Below the pieces are notes generated by a model. The model searched no databases, was not told where the DNA came from, and saw only the letters and a list, made by a program, of their open reading frames with translations. From Euryodendron excelsum (lineage: Eukaryota; Streptophyta; Magnoliopsida; Ericales; Pentaphylacaceae), in assembly GCA_033060915.1 (NCBI GenBank), contig CM065396.1, positions 8,263,501 through 8,327,500 on the forward strand: a DNA stretch of 64,000 bases, written 5' to 3'. Both the position numbers and the translations under genes were made by a program. Position 1 is the stretch's first letter, and the number at the start of each line of letters is the position of its first letter. Below are positions 33,968 to 45,305 of the stretch, piece by piece.

Positions 33968-35926
33968 AGAGATGGCCACCAAAGGGATGTTCTTTTTCCA
34001 AACTCTGCCTTTACTTTTTATTTATTCTACATTTTGTTAATTTTTCTTTAAAAATCAAGAGCCTAGCATGTACATAAAATCATTGAAATGAAAACGAGCT
34101 TCAAGTTTGTGATTATCATCTTTTGTGAATGCCTTTTTTTAGAAGTTTTCCTTTTTGTTATGTCCTGACTTTAATAAAAGGGATAGTACGTACATCCTCA
34201 TCAGTGGGGACCATTTCCGATCTAAAGAGAGGAAACACTAAAGAAAGAAAAGATAGATAGTGGATTGTAGAAAAAGGGCAACATCCGAAGGATGCCATGA
34301 CAAAGCAGCTGGCAGTTAGACCCTCAAGAAAAAGGGAAGCCATAATTTCAAATGCTCTAAATAGCAAAACAGTTCCTTCGATCCGCCCATTCGAGCCACA
34401 AGTTTTTTTTTTTTGTTCAAACACCCTAACCAGGAACCACCCCCACACTAGGACAAGCATGAGTAATGGAACGTTTAAACTAGCATTCACCTATCTTAGA
34501 GGATGTGGCTAAAATTCTATGATTGAAGTTCATAGACTAAGCAATCTTGTCTGAAAGGAAGAGAGACCATCTATTTTTCTACCATACAATTAAAAGTACC
34601 CCCTCTAAAAAACCCATTTTGAACCAAAAGTCCTTTGATAAACCCGACTTAGTGATCACTGCCCACAAAAGGAGAAAGCGAAATTAAAAAAAAAGGATGA
34701 AGAAAAAGGGGAAACACGAGACAGAAGAAAGCCTCCTCGTACTTTCAAAGAAGGGGAAGACAATGCGGTACTCAAAAAAAAAAAAAAAAGGAGGCACCAT
34801 GAGAAACCAGCAAAGACTGTGCAAATAGCAATGTTGGGGCAAAGCAAAGAGAAATAATGAACCCAAGGCATGGCAAAAGTCTGTACAAGAACCTAGCAAA
34901 CACCCAAATGAAAGACAAATATAAAAAGAAGAACTGATCGGAGTGGTCACAGCTCAATAACAAACCCAGGGAAAGTGAAGCACTTTGAGCCTTTGACACC
35001 CTTTCATTCAAAAACCCATAACCTAGCCACATTACAACCCAAAACAAAGACCTCTCGAATCAAGGAAGATTGCTTAGTCTAAACAAGTTCGAAAGAAAAT
35101 AGCAACATCTAAAAAGAAGGATGAGTAAAATAGTAAAATTATTTGAACCTGGTTATGGTTTATATCAACCCCGCAGGAAATAGAAAAATTATTTGAACCT
35201 GTACACCCTTCATTCTTGTAAACCCCAAGCCTAGCCTACATTATGGTCCCCAAGTCTTCTCAGATTGAGGATGGAAACTGTCAGCTTCTTTGCTAAAGGC
35301 CACTTTAGTCATCGCATGGAGAATTCACCAGTCTAAACATAAATTCCCAAGAAGTCAAAAGAGCTATAGGCAATGTTTTCTTTTTAGATAAAGGAGAAGA
35401 GAAATGGGTTCGAAAATTGAAACCCTAGGAATGGGGCAGCTACTATCCAGTCATATCAAGAAAAATGGCAAAACCAAAGAGGGAGAGCTTGAGAGAAGAG
35501 CAAAAGTTAAAATAGCAAGCTCGTGGTAGATATTTAGTTAAACTAAAGGCTTGGAGCCTATCTCGGGGCCTGTTTTCATAAAACTTGCGCATCTGTGTGT
35601 TCTGTCATCCCAAAACTTTGCTTAAACCCACACATGCGATGGCGCTTCAATAAACTTTCATAAAGCCTGTACATATCCGTCATTGCCTATAGATATCGTG
35701 ATTCATACATCCCCTTGCATGTTTGTTCTTACTTTCTATTGTTCGTGTGCATACATTAAAGATAAGATTAAAAAGAAAACCACTTTTCATCCCATGTAAA
35801 ATATAAAATCATCATATAATCATCATCCATAAAGGCCGACACATGGCCCCAAAAGATAAACGCATATAAACAAAACTATAAAGTTTGACAAAGCTAAAAC
35901 TATGTCAATAAAAGGAAAGAGGTGCC
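33968..35926. other. 3' UTR-type region of element A in place of pol
   Basis: Where a full element would have protease-RT-RNaseH-integrase I find only AT-rich, non-coding sequence. Blocks match internal 1 on its minus strand: the CTACCATAC unit near 34580, the CCCATAACCTAGCC unit near 35020 (compare about 44270), and GATTGCTTAGTC near 35070. Two A-runs (34769-34789 region) and GAAGAAAGG-type stretches make the overlapping minus-strand F-rich frames at 34656-35047 appear open; these are artefacts. Confidence 0.55.
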
Positions 35927-37751
35927 TTAGGGAGCAGAATCGTCATCCAAATCAATGTCTCCAATGTCCAACACATATGAAGGTGGCTGATTGGAAGAAG
36001 CTTCGGCATCATAAGGACCCTAACCAAGAAAACAAGAAGAAAGAAAACTCGGCATCAAGACACTGAAAATGCATAAAGAATATGAAAAATTAGTCACAAG
36101 TAGCATACCCAGTGGGCCTCCATCGAAGATATATGGGTAGTCAGAGCATCCACCTCTGCACAGTATTGGTCTCGGTCATAACAAGCTGCTATATACTCCT
36201 CCTGGGAAACAAAACCCTAGGGGATGCCATAGCTTGACCACCTCACAACCAACCACCTATCCTCCAACCACTAGATCCAACTGGGTAAAGGCACCAATGG
36301 ACCTCGCACTAAAATGAACCTTATAATCCACGTTGGGCGGAAGCAAGAACCAATCGCCAAGCACCCCAACTATGTAAGGAATCTCAACCCCAACTCGATA
36401 AAATCCAAACATATACTGGGGAGGGTCCTCAACAACACCGAAGTCAGTGTGCAGCTGTCTCCAATGACACTCCCCTAGATACATCTCCCATGTGAGGAGG
36501 CCTCAAAAGATAACTTGCGACCTAGACAAGAGGATGAGGTCCCTCATGCTGGCATACTGGGGAGACCGAAGGTAAGGTGCCCAAGTCACATCCCAGGGTC
36601 TCAGCAACTCCAGGTTAGCCCGCAGAGCGACAAAATCTATAAGTAAGGACCATTGGACCACCTGATGTCTAGCCCACCTCGTGGCCCGTGCAAACGCCTC
36701 TGCAACTAGTACCTTTGGCTGGTGCATTGGCAAGTACTCATAACTCCACCATATCACGAAAGGCCAAAACCTAGTCAAACTGCCCCATGAGCCGGATGTT
36801 GTCACTCTCATCCCCCGCAGAAAACCAGCAAAAATGAAAGCACCCCAATCCACGTAATCCAAGGTATCTAAATAAGCTACCAGGCTCACCAAAGGTAAAG
36901 GAACTGCAAATTTATTATTGTTGCAAAAGCAACTAAAGACGACATACTGTATCAACTGACACCTCATAATAATCCGATCCACTAAGAAAGGCTCGAGAAC
37001 AAAAGTTGTCTCTGATGGACATAGGACCGAAGCTGAGAAACTCGAGCTAACAATCCCTGGCAAGCCTAGGAGAAGGTAGGCCTTAGCAGTAGTCACGGAT
37101 TGTAGAGAAATTATGATGCCCCCAAAAGATAGGCCAGTGATCATTGCCCAATCAATAGGGGTGAGCCCCAACTAAAAACGCAGCAAATGTAAAGTCTTGG
37201 TCTCCCCAAACCATCTCTCTAGTAACCCGATCACTAGCCTATGATCAAGTCTATCCGTTTGGAGAGTCATAAATGCGCTAAAGTTGATCTGCAAGAGAAA
37301 ATCCCGATAGGACTGAGTCGATACCTGCATGACTCTCAAGGTAGAGATACTGGCCCTCTAAATGAACTATGGGTAGTCGACGGCATCTGACCATAATGTA
37401 AATAGAGGCTTGGTTGGTAAGCTAGATCTCGCAAAGTCGAAACATCAGGAATCGCCAACTGATCATATGAAAAAGAGGCATCCTTGTGCCAATCACAAAT
37501 AGGAACCATACCATACCCGATCGTCGGATTAACAAATGTGTCAACATCCTCCTTAACCCTCTCACTTGGAGTAGTAGAGGACTGTCCTCTCGTAGAACTA
37601 CTGCTTGAAGCTGTCTGGCTCGAAGATCAATGAGAGCGACCACTCCCCTTTGGATAGAGCCACTCTCGTTGGCACTACCCTCCTTAGGAATAACCCATGG
37701 CACCTTCCCACAATGCCTCCTCTTAGAACCATCATCCCCCACATCCGACAT
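35927..37751 (-). pseudogene. Antisense PMD-like extra ORF of element A, two coding exons, broken
   Basis: Gene on the strand opposite the element. ATG at 37751 lies one base after a TTTTTTTTTTAG 3' splice-like site. After a Ser/Arg-rich N-part the frame shifts near 37600, and passes a block ending LAYQPSLYLHYG. It meets a stop near 37174, then opens for 222 codons (36503-37171) with LGLTPIDWAMITGLSFGG, FVIWWSYEYLP and ANLELLRPWDVTWAPYL. A further frame (36257-36484) has CHWRQLHTDFGVVEDPPQYM and ends near a short helix-like EEYIAACYDRDQYCAEVDAL. An 89 bp intron (36020-36108, GT..AG, phase 0) separates a 31-codon last exon with an acidic tail (DIGDIDLDDD). The GLSFGG context and WWSYEY segment resemble plant-mobile-domain extra ORFs of Tat elements (from memory). 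Function is unknown. Confidence 0.7.
36020..36108 (-). other. Intron of the antisense PMD-like gene (element A)
   Basis: The minus strand reads CACTGG/GTATGC at the 5' side and TTCTTGGTTAG/GGTCC at the 3' side, 89 bp, phase 0. The PMD-like gene of internal 2 has an intron with the same phase and the same GTATG donor at the same place (53734-53817), which supports it as real splicing signal and not chance. Confidence 0.65.
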
Positions 37752-37995
37752 CCTAAAAAAAAAACACAGCAGAAAAGAATGTAGAAAAGTCAATCAGTAA
37801 AAGGATATGCATAAAAAAAAAAAAAGAGAGAGAAGAACAAAAAAACCAAAAAAGAAAGAGAAAAAGAAAGGAAAATAATAATTAAAAAATGAAAAAAAAA
37901 AAAAAAAGAAGAAAGAAAGAAAAAGGGAAAAAGGAAAGATGGAAAAAAGAGTCAAGGCCCCATCCTTTCCCCAGTTTTATTTTTGAGTCGTTTTC
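37752..37995. repeat. Purine-rich low-complexity stretch between the antisense gene and the truncated 3' LTR
   Basis: Plus-strand A and GA runs, including 10-16 base A-runs. No clean PPT next to an LTR start is left because the 3' LTR begins in its middle; a deletion joined this region to LTR position equal to about 25920 of the 5' LTR. Confidence 0.6.
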
Positions 37996-39866
37996 TAAGG
38001 TCACCTTAACCCTAGGTTAACTTAACCTAAGTTAGTTAACCCTAGGTCACCTTAACCCTAGGTTAACCTAACTCTAGTTCTTTAACCCTAGGTCAACTCA
38101 ACCTAGGTTAGTAAGCTTCAAGGTTCCAATTCAAAGACCCCTTTTTAAATAACCTTTAAATTCAAAAACATAGTCATAGCATACTTTAAAAAACGTCCTA
38201 CTCTCTTGAGATTTCCAAAATCAAATCCAAAATCTTTCCAAATACTTCTATACTCTATTTTCAAGAATGCTTCCAAGAAGTTCTCTCAAACTTGTCTCAA
38301 CTAAAATGGTTAGACACTTAACACTTTCCAAAAACTATTTTCAAAATGTTTTCAATAACTCACAACTCTAAAGTGTCCTTACCCTTTCTTGGTTAGGGAT
38401 TCCAAGGGAAGGTGATATGTTGAAATACAACCTTCAAGGTTGTCCATATTAGGGTTCCAAAACCCTAAGTGCTTTCAAAAGCCCTTTTCAAAAATGAATT
38501 TCAAACATCACATTCTTGAAGTAACCCTAATCCTTCCATGGTTAGGATTGATCAAGTATAAGTGAGATATTCAAGAAGGGTTCTATAAAACTAAAGTTTT
38601 AAAAACCAAAAGGGAAGTTTCTAGCCCCTTTTTCGAACATGTTATCAAAACTCATAGCCCTAAAGGAGTTTAATTCTTCAATGGCTAACTTGTTAAAGGT
38701 GATGAAACATTAAACATGCATTTCATAAGGTATTCAAAAACTACTTTCAAAAGCATTTTGAAGACAAGTTCACAAGAGCATTTTCAATCCAAACTATACC
38801 TCCAAAGTTTTCAAAAAAAGACTTTAATACATTTTCAAAACTCCCTTGAGTTATTCCAAAACCTTTCCAAAACTCCTTTAAGTTGTTTGAAAACACTTCC
38901 AAAACTCCCTTGAGTTGTTTGAAAAACATTTCAAACTCCCTTAAGTTAATTCCAGAACCATTTAAAATCATCTTCAATTCTAATTTCAAAAACATTTCAA
39001 ACATCCTAAGTTCTATTTCAAAGGCATTTTTCTAATCTCTCAAGTTCACTTTTTTCAAAGACTACAGAGTGTCTTCAAACCTTTCCAAAGACCTCAAAGT
39101 GTCTTTAAAACTTTCTAATGGCCTCAATGTGCCTCATTCTGTCGGGCCTTTGCTCGAACTACGAATGACCTGATTCTCGCCAAATGGGATACGTAGCCAA
39201 CTTAAAATGGTGCGATCATAACCTTTATTTCAACTTGAGTTCCCTTTTAAAAAGTTTCCATCTATTCAAAACTTATATCTCAAATCCCTTCAAAACTTTC
39301 TATTTTCAAACATTTTTTCAATAAATGCATCATGCATCATTCATCCAAAAAGTGATGACCAAACCTCGTTTTCAAAATTTTAAAGTGGATACAAGTGGAC
39401 TACTAGCAATCGGTGATTCAAGTGAGTGAACTAAGGGTAATTAGACAAGTAGGTACCAAAAGGGCAGGGTAGGGTGATGATCTTAGGATATCTTCCCTAC
39501 ACGTAACCAATCCGTAGACCATAGATTTCTATTTTGAAGACCATGATCAGAGTCACGTTTTTCAAAAGGGCTTTCAAAAGGTTATTAAGACCTCTTTTTC
39601 CAAAACCTTCTTAAAATGACATTTTCAAAACCTTTTCAAAAAAATCCAAGTTTAGTCTTCGGATTACACTTAGTCTTAGGTGACCTAACACATCTTTAAC
39701 TATGTTGTGTGGTGACTCCAAAATTTTTCCAAAAGTTTTTATCTAAATCAATTTCTAGATCAAACCTAGTCTCACACATTCTTCTAGGAGGATGAGTTCT
39801 AACAAGAGAGTACCACCCTTTTTTCTGAGTCAAAGAGGACTTGGTACCAAAAATCGGGGTGCGACA
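37996..39866 (+). mobile_element. 3' LTR of element A, truncated (last 1.87 kb only)
   Basis: From GGTCACCTTAACCCTAGG at about 37998 the sequence follows the 5' LTR from about 25920 to its end, finishing GGGGTGCGACA at 39866, with the B-LTR sequence resuming after ACAGT. The first ~3.5 kb of this LTR is missing, promoter included. Confidence 0.85.
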
Positions 39867-41024
39867 ACAGTCATATTAATCGAGGAAACAACGAAATGGA
39901 CTTAGAGTGACCCATGAGAAGGCTTGAAGGTTGAAAACACTATCGAGAGTGTTCCGAAGGATTGTCGGTTTGATACCCAAAGCCGGTGCGGTTGGAACAG
40001 GCAACCGGCCCACCAGGGGCAAAATGATCATTTTGTACTAAGGTTATCGTAATAGACACAAAATAGTCCAAAAAGGTATTAGAAGATTAGGAATACTATT
40101 GGAAGGATCATCAAAAGATAACTGATTTGATACCCAAAGCCGGTGTGGTTCCCAAAGGCAATCAGATGCCTAGGGGCAAAATAGTCATTTTGACCGGATA
40201 TTTTCGGAATCGATCCGAAAGCGATTGGAAAGCAGTTAAACATACTAGAATATCCTTGGGACAATCTTAGAAGGGTGGACTTACTGCTTTGAGGACTTTG
40301 GTATTTTTTTGAGAAGTGTGCCGAAAGGGCCTAAGGGGCAGTTTAGTTATTTTTCATCGGAGTAGGCTAACAGGAACTGGTGTTGACCCAAGTTTGGAGT
40401 GTTTTTGCCATTTTGACAGTGTGTGACGAGTTGGTTTTCAAAGTTATCTTGTTCTTCAGTAAATGTGCCACAATCAAGAGGCGTGTTCGGTCCTATGACA
40501 TAAGGGGTTTATTGGCAATTCTCAATGTTGACCTGTTTGTGAGTGTTTTTGCCACTATAACGGTTACGATGTTTGTGAGTGTTTCCGTCATTCTGACAAT
40601 GTGTGTTCATTCTAGAGACTACCTGATCTTAGGAAGCTGTTGAATGGTCTTATTATCTCAAGGCCTTAGGCAATTTCCTGATTGACGTACCGAATAACAG
40701 ACAATCCAAGGAGTTTTCTAAGTAAACATGATGTGCCAGATGGACTTACTATCTGAGTGATCAACTTTTTCGAAAGATGCGCTAGATTGATTTTGACTGG
40801 TCTGAATTGGAATTGAAACTGGAATTGAGATTGAAACAGAGACTTATTGTCTTTAAGGGCATTTTGATAATTTTGCCTCTATTGGGCCCGGTAGGCCCGT
40901 AAAGCGGTTGATTAACTGGATTGAATCTAGAAACTTGGTCTGGGCTTGAATGTGTCTATGTCGGTTTGAATGTGAGCCAGGTCGGGTTAGAGGTTGTTGA
41001 ACGGGCAAAAATAAGGTGCTTACA
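39867..41024 (-). mobile_element. LTR B, 5' part (continues from 22466)
   Basis: Resumes the B LTR after element A. It carries GGTTTGAT anchors near 39968 and 40126 (two 157 bp units), the GGGGCA(G/A)TTT block, GAGTGTTTTTGCCAC repeats and the terminal CAAAAATAAGGTGCTTACA ending at 41024. On the minus strand this end is the LTR 5' end, and a PPT (41025-41047) precedes it, so B is the 3' LTR of internal 1. Confidence 0.8.
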
Positions 41025-41047
41025 ACTGCCTCTCTTTTTTTCTCTTT
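41025..41047 (-). other. Polypurine tract of internal 1
   Basis: The minus strand reads AAAAAAAGAGAGGCAGT directly before the LTR start TGTAAGCACC. Internal 2 has the matching AAAAAAAGAGGGGCAGC (49918-49940). Both positions fit the plus-strand priming site of an LTR element. Confidence 0.75.
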
Positions 41048-42084
41048 GCTTGTCGAAGGCAGAAAACAATAGAGTAAGGGTCCCATGTTGAACACGAGGC
41101 AATTAGAGAGACTAGAGTAGTTGAAATTTAGAATTTTGAGTTTAAAAACTGAATTGTCTTGATTTTTCAAATCCGAAATTTTGAAAACTTAATGTTGAAA
41201 TGATTTTACCGATTGAATGAGACTCCTTTGGGGAGATTCAGGGTTTTGAAATTGATATTTCGAAATTGAAGATGATTTTTTTAAAGCTGTTGAGATTGAT
41301 TTTTTTATAAACCAACACTTGTACCAGTCGAGCAACACTCCTTTTGGGAGATTCAAGATTTTGATATTAAAGATAAATTTTTTTGAAATTGATCTCGAAG
41401 TGGCTTTCTGCAATAGATTGATTTGGATTTGAATTGAAAGAGTTTCGAAAACTTTGAAACTTGGAATGAAACTTTTGACGAAAAAGTTTGAAAACCTAAA
41501 AATTTGACTTGAAACGAGGCTTTTGAAAGGGAAAGCCCAAGAAACCGGAGATTTGAATATAACTTGAACTTTTCGAAAGAAAAAGTTTTAAAACCTTGGA
41601 AATTAAACTTTTTGAAGGAAAAAGTTTTAGAAAACGGAGATTGATTTGAAACAAAGTTTTTGCAGGAAAAAGTTTAAAAAACCTCAAATTGAAACTGTTT
41701 GAAGGAGAAAGTCTAGAAAACCTAGAATTAGAACTTTTTTAAGGATAAAACCTTGATTGTGAAACTTTTTGAATGATAAAAGTTTAGAAAACTACAATTG
41801 ATTTTGAGTTAAAACTTTTTGAAGGAAAAAGTTTTCAAACTGATTTATTTGATTTGAACGAAATTTTTGAAGGGTAATGTTAGAAAACCTTGAATTGGAT
41901 TTGAATGCATTGTTTAAAGGAAAAAGTTTTAAAACTAATTGATTTGATTTGAATGAGGTTTTTGAAGGAAAAATTTAAAAATTCTTGAATTGGATTTGAA
42001 TGAATTTTTTAAAGGAAAAAAGTTTTCAAATCGAGATTGATTTGAAGCAAACTTTTTTGAGGAAAAAGTTAGAAAACCCATTTT

Positions 42085-42290
42085 GATTTGAAACTTAGAC
42101 AAAATGTGTAGAAAATTCATTTTGTGTAGCAAAACGTGTAGAAAATTCATTTTGGCTCAAAACTGAAAATTTTTGGAAGCAACACTTGTAAGGAATTCAT
42201 TTTGACTCGAGACTTGAAAGTTGGGTTTTGAAAGAAAAAATGTGTAGAGAATTCTTTTTTACTTGAAACTTGAATTTTTATTGTTATCAA
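42085..42290. repeat. Degenerate AAAATGTGTAGAAAATTCATTTTG repeats in internal 1 (about four units)
   Basis: GTGTAGAAAATTCATTTT-type units recur near 42098, 42126, 42185 and 42239. They are the counterpart of the 50 bp array in internal 2 (51470-51950). Confidence 0.7.
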
Positions 42291-43759
42291 AACTTTTGAA
42301 CTTGATGGTGTTTTGAATTTTGACATAAAGCGTTAGGTTTCTTTTTTGAAATCAAGTAGAAATTAGGAGTTGAGACTTTTTGTAGGAAGAGCTTTGAAAA
42401 CTTTTAGATTTGAAAATTCATTTAAACTTTTGAAGGAAAACAATAGCTTCGATCTTTTGAATTTGAAACTCTTTGTAGAAATAATTTTGAAAGCAATTTT
42501 GGAGTTTTGAGAATTGATTTTTGAACTTGACATAAATCGATTTTGAAATTGAAACTTTTTTGTTTTTTTTTTTGGAAAATTTTTGAATTTGAGAGAAAGT
42601 AAGGGCTTTTATTTTTGGAAAATTCTAATTTGATTTAGTAAGAATTGTATCTTCGCCTTAAGTGTGGGGTGCCATGGGAAGTCACTTCATGTTTGTGATG
42701 CTTTTGTCTTAGAATTTGAAGGTGAGGTCATTTGTTTGTCTTTCCTTGAGATCTCTTGAGGTTGGATTGCATGATGTTGACTTGACTGTTGAGTTCTAGT
42801 TCTAGCAGGTATGATAGGATTCCTGTTGACATGTCTCTAGGGGGATTTTGCTTCTTGAATTTGAACGTCTTGAGTTGGTCTTTGGATGGAGTGACGTCTC
42901 TTTTGAAAAGTTCGCGGCATATGGAAGGTCGATTGGCCGGTTCTTCATGAATGGGTCCATTAATCTAAAATTGAATGTGAGGTGTAGGATGGGCCATTGT
43001 CCCAATTTTCATGGTTTGGAAAAGGATTGTTTAAAGTTGATTGGGGAGATCTCTCTGTTTCTTACCAGCTATGGAGGGCAGGATCTCTCTGTTTAAGTTT
43101 AGGAGTTGCATAGATAGTTTAATCTCTTATCCAGGAGAGGCTGCGTATAGTTTAGGCTCTTATCTAGGAGTAATGTTAACTTGCTGGCTGAGTTGAAATC
43201 GGTTGCCCCAAGTCGAGATCACTAAGCTATGGTGTGGCATGGGGACATACTTTATGGAACAAGGGAATTGCTTTGATGATGACTAGCAAATATGGTTTGT
43301 TGAAATGGACTTCTTGTAAGTTAAGATGTGTTAGAGACGTTGGGCTTCTGACCTGCCCCAATTGGGTTGTACTCTAGATGGTTAGATACTTTAGGTAAAG
43401 GGATGCTCTGAATAGTTGAACGCTCTACATAGTTGAATGTTTTAGATGGTTCGATATTAGACTTGTCAGGCTGCGACATCAGGATGTTAAGCCTAAAGAC
43501 ACCTTAGGACCTGAGAAAGCTTAGGAAAATGCTCCTTGAACTTGTATTATCTTAGTATTTCGTTAGCAATATCAAGATGTAACAGACTAATATTTAATAA
43601 ATGACTTAAGATATTCATGTTTATTATTTTGCCATGCTGAGTTTAGAAATTTGTTACCAATGCATGTTTCCTAAAGGTTGGCATCTCTTAACCCATTGTT
43701 AAGGCATGAAATTTTGTTACTTTGCTAAGGCCATTTTGTTGGTACAGTTTAGACTGCTG

Positions 43760-44930
43760 ATTAGGAGAATTGGCTCTTTTCTTTTATTTTTTTCCTTCTT
43801 TTTTTCCTTTTTCTCTCATTTAAACTATTTATGCCATCTGTGCCCTCATGGGTTTGCATGAATGCCGGTTATACTATTTTTGCACGACAGTGCCCGTTTT
43901 GGGTTTTCACTACATCGATAGTTTTGTATCTTGCCATGACCCTTCTCTTTTACCCATAGCACCCTAGAGGGTTTTTACTATGTCCTCAAGCCGTGTTTTT
44001 CTTTTGATTTCTCTCGTTGATGTTAATGAAGACGACTCCTCACATAATGAGAACATATATGTTGAATGCATTGATTTGAAGGAACGATTGATGATGAAAT
44101 CAGTTGCTACTTTGGTTGAAGACTGTTGAAGTTACTTTTGATATTGAGCCTAGAGCTGAGCTGGAATTTCTGCTAGATAGAGTAGTTTCTAGTGTAATCA
44201 TCTTCCTTTGGATAGCAATGATAGTAATGATTGATCTAAAAGGTCTTTATTTTGGACTACATTGTGGGCTAGGTTATGGGGTATTTGAAAGGAAGGGATT
44301 AATGCTCAAAATATTTTGCTTTTACTTGGCTTTTTAAGACATATAATCACCCTTGGACAGCTAGAGTCTCTCTCTTATTGTTGCTTACTCATTATTCCCC
44401 CCCTTTTTTGTAAGTTTCCACTCTCACTTTTTATTCTCTCATTTTTTTGGTCCCAGCTTTATTACTTTTGCACCATGGTGTTCTTATAGATTTTCACCAG
44501 ATCGATAGTTTTGTATTTTGCCATACCTCCACCTTTTTACCCACAGTATCTTTTGGGTTTTCACTATGTCCTTGAGGTCATGCTATTTATGATTATTTTC
44601 TACCATTCCTATAAAGGTTAGTAATCTCTTTGCTATAGTGTTGACTCTCATATTTTAGGTAATGAAGAGTTTGAGATATTCCTTTTTTTTTTTTTTTTTG
44701 CTTTCCCTCTTGGGCACTCCGTAAACTTATATCTGTTCCTTATTTCCCTTTTCCCTATTTACTCTGTCTTGAACCATTATGGGCGGTGATCACTAGATCA
44801 TGTTTTCGAATGAAAGTACTTGGCTCAATTAGGTTTGGCAAGTGGATGTTTTTAACTGTATGGTAGAGGAATTGATGGTCTGTCTTCATTTCAATCATTA
44901 CTATCATTGCTCTATCAAAGTTTTCAATTA
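43760..44930. repeat. Two diverged tandem copies of a ~588 bp unit in internal 1
   Basis: TTTTGCAC, followed by TTTTCAC, then ATCGATAGTTTTGTAT and TTTTTACTATGTCCT or TTTTCACTATGTCCT, occurs from 43881 and again from 44469. Pyrimidine runs precede both copies. The homologous sequence in element A is in its 3' UTR. Confidence 0.7.
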
Positions 44931-45142
44931 CACATAGGATTGCTATACCAAATTTGAGTTGACGGGTGCTGGGGAGACTTCTCTGCTTGTCTCTTTGGCT
45001 TTCTGTTGGATTTGAAGCATCTTTTTGAGATATTCTTCCTTGAACTAGCAGGGCTTGACTTTCCTATTGAAGGATACGGCAATGCATCTTTGATAGCATT
45101 GGGCATGGTAGATGATTGCCATTCTCTTTTTCATCTGGGAGG

Positions 45143-45305
45143 TATCGTACCCCGATTTTTTGCACTCGATGAAAAATACACACAAGTGGAAAAAATATGG
45201 TACTCTCTCGTTAGAACTTATCCTCTTAAAAGGACGAGTGTGACTAAGTTTGAATTGAAAATTGATTCTGAATAAGAGTTTTTGGAAAAGAATTAGAGTC
45301 GCCAC
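45143..45305 (-). repeat. 163 bp duplicated LTR tail, joined at the decoy PBS
   Basis: The plus strand starts TATCGTACCCCGATTTTTTG, a variant of the LTR end, runs to GAGTCGCCAC at 45305 and is at once followed by a new LTR end TGTCGCACCCTGATTTTTTG at 45306. In complete LTRs GAGTCGCCAC continues with CTAAC. The breakpoint thus lies exactly at the decoy PBS, and the junction looks like a true LTR/PBS junction. Confidence 0.85.

Larger units (their letters stand above)
22467..39866 (+). mobile_element. Element A: non-autonomous Tat/Ogre-like element with gag remnant and antisense PMD-like gene
   Basis: In order on the plus strand: 5' LTR 22467-27921, PBS 27924-27942, leader to about 29607, broken gag (29608-33967, itself interrupted by solo LTR K), 3' UTR repeats (33968-35926), antisense PMD-like gene (35927-37751, minus), purine-rich stretch, truncated 3' LTR (37996-39866). 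The flanking 5-mers are ACGGT (22462-22466) and ACAGT (39867-39871), a target-site duplication with one change. The host sequence on both sides is one continuous LTR (B). No pol domain is recognised. The missing 5' two-thirds of the 3' LTR points to a later internal deletion. Confidence 0.85.
41025..45142 (-). mobile_element. Internal region 1 of the three-LTR array (coding regions lost)
   Basis: Borders are a PPT next to LTR B and the GGGTACGATA end of the duplicated LTR tail at 45143. No PBS follows that end; the minus strand runs straight into 3' UTR-type repeats (about 45000-43760), so leader, gag and pol are gone. From about 42640 down to 41170 is GA/AT-rich sequence with AAAAAGTTT motifs. 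The homologue of the antisense PMD-like gene is not detectable. Between 42640 and 43760 I see no feature; the ORF at 42848-43096 has no known motif. Confidence 0.65.

Noticed and set aside
34656..35047. Three overlapping minus-strand ORFs with hydrophobic, Phe/Leu-rich stretches that look like membrane segments
   Set aside because: They come from A-rich and GAA-rich plus-strand text including A-runs; overlapping open frames on one strand argue against real coding.
42848..43096. 82-codon frame in internal 1, considered as a remnant of the antisense gene
   Set aside because: No match by eye to the two PMD-like copies in any frame.
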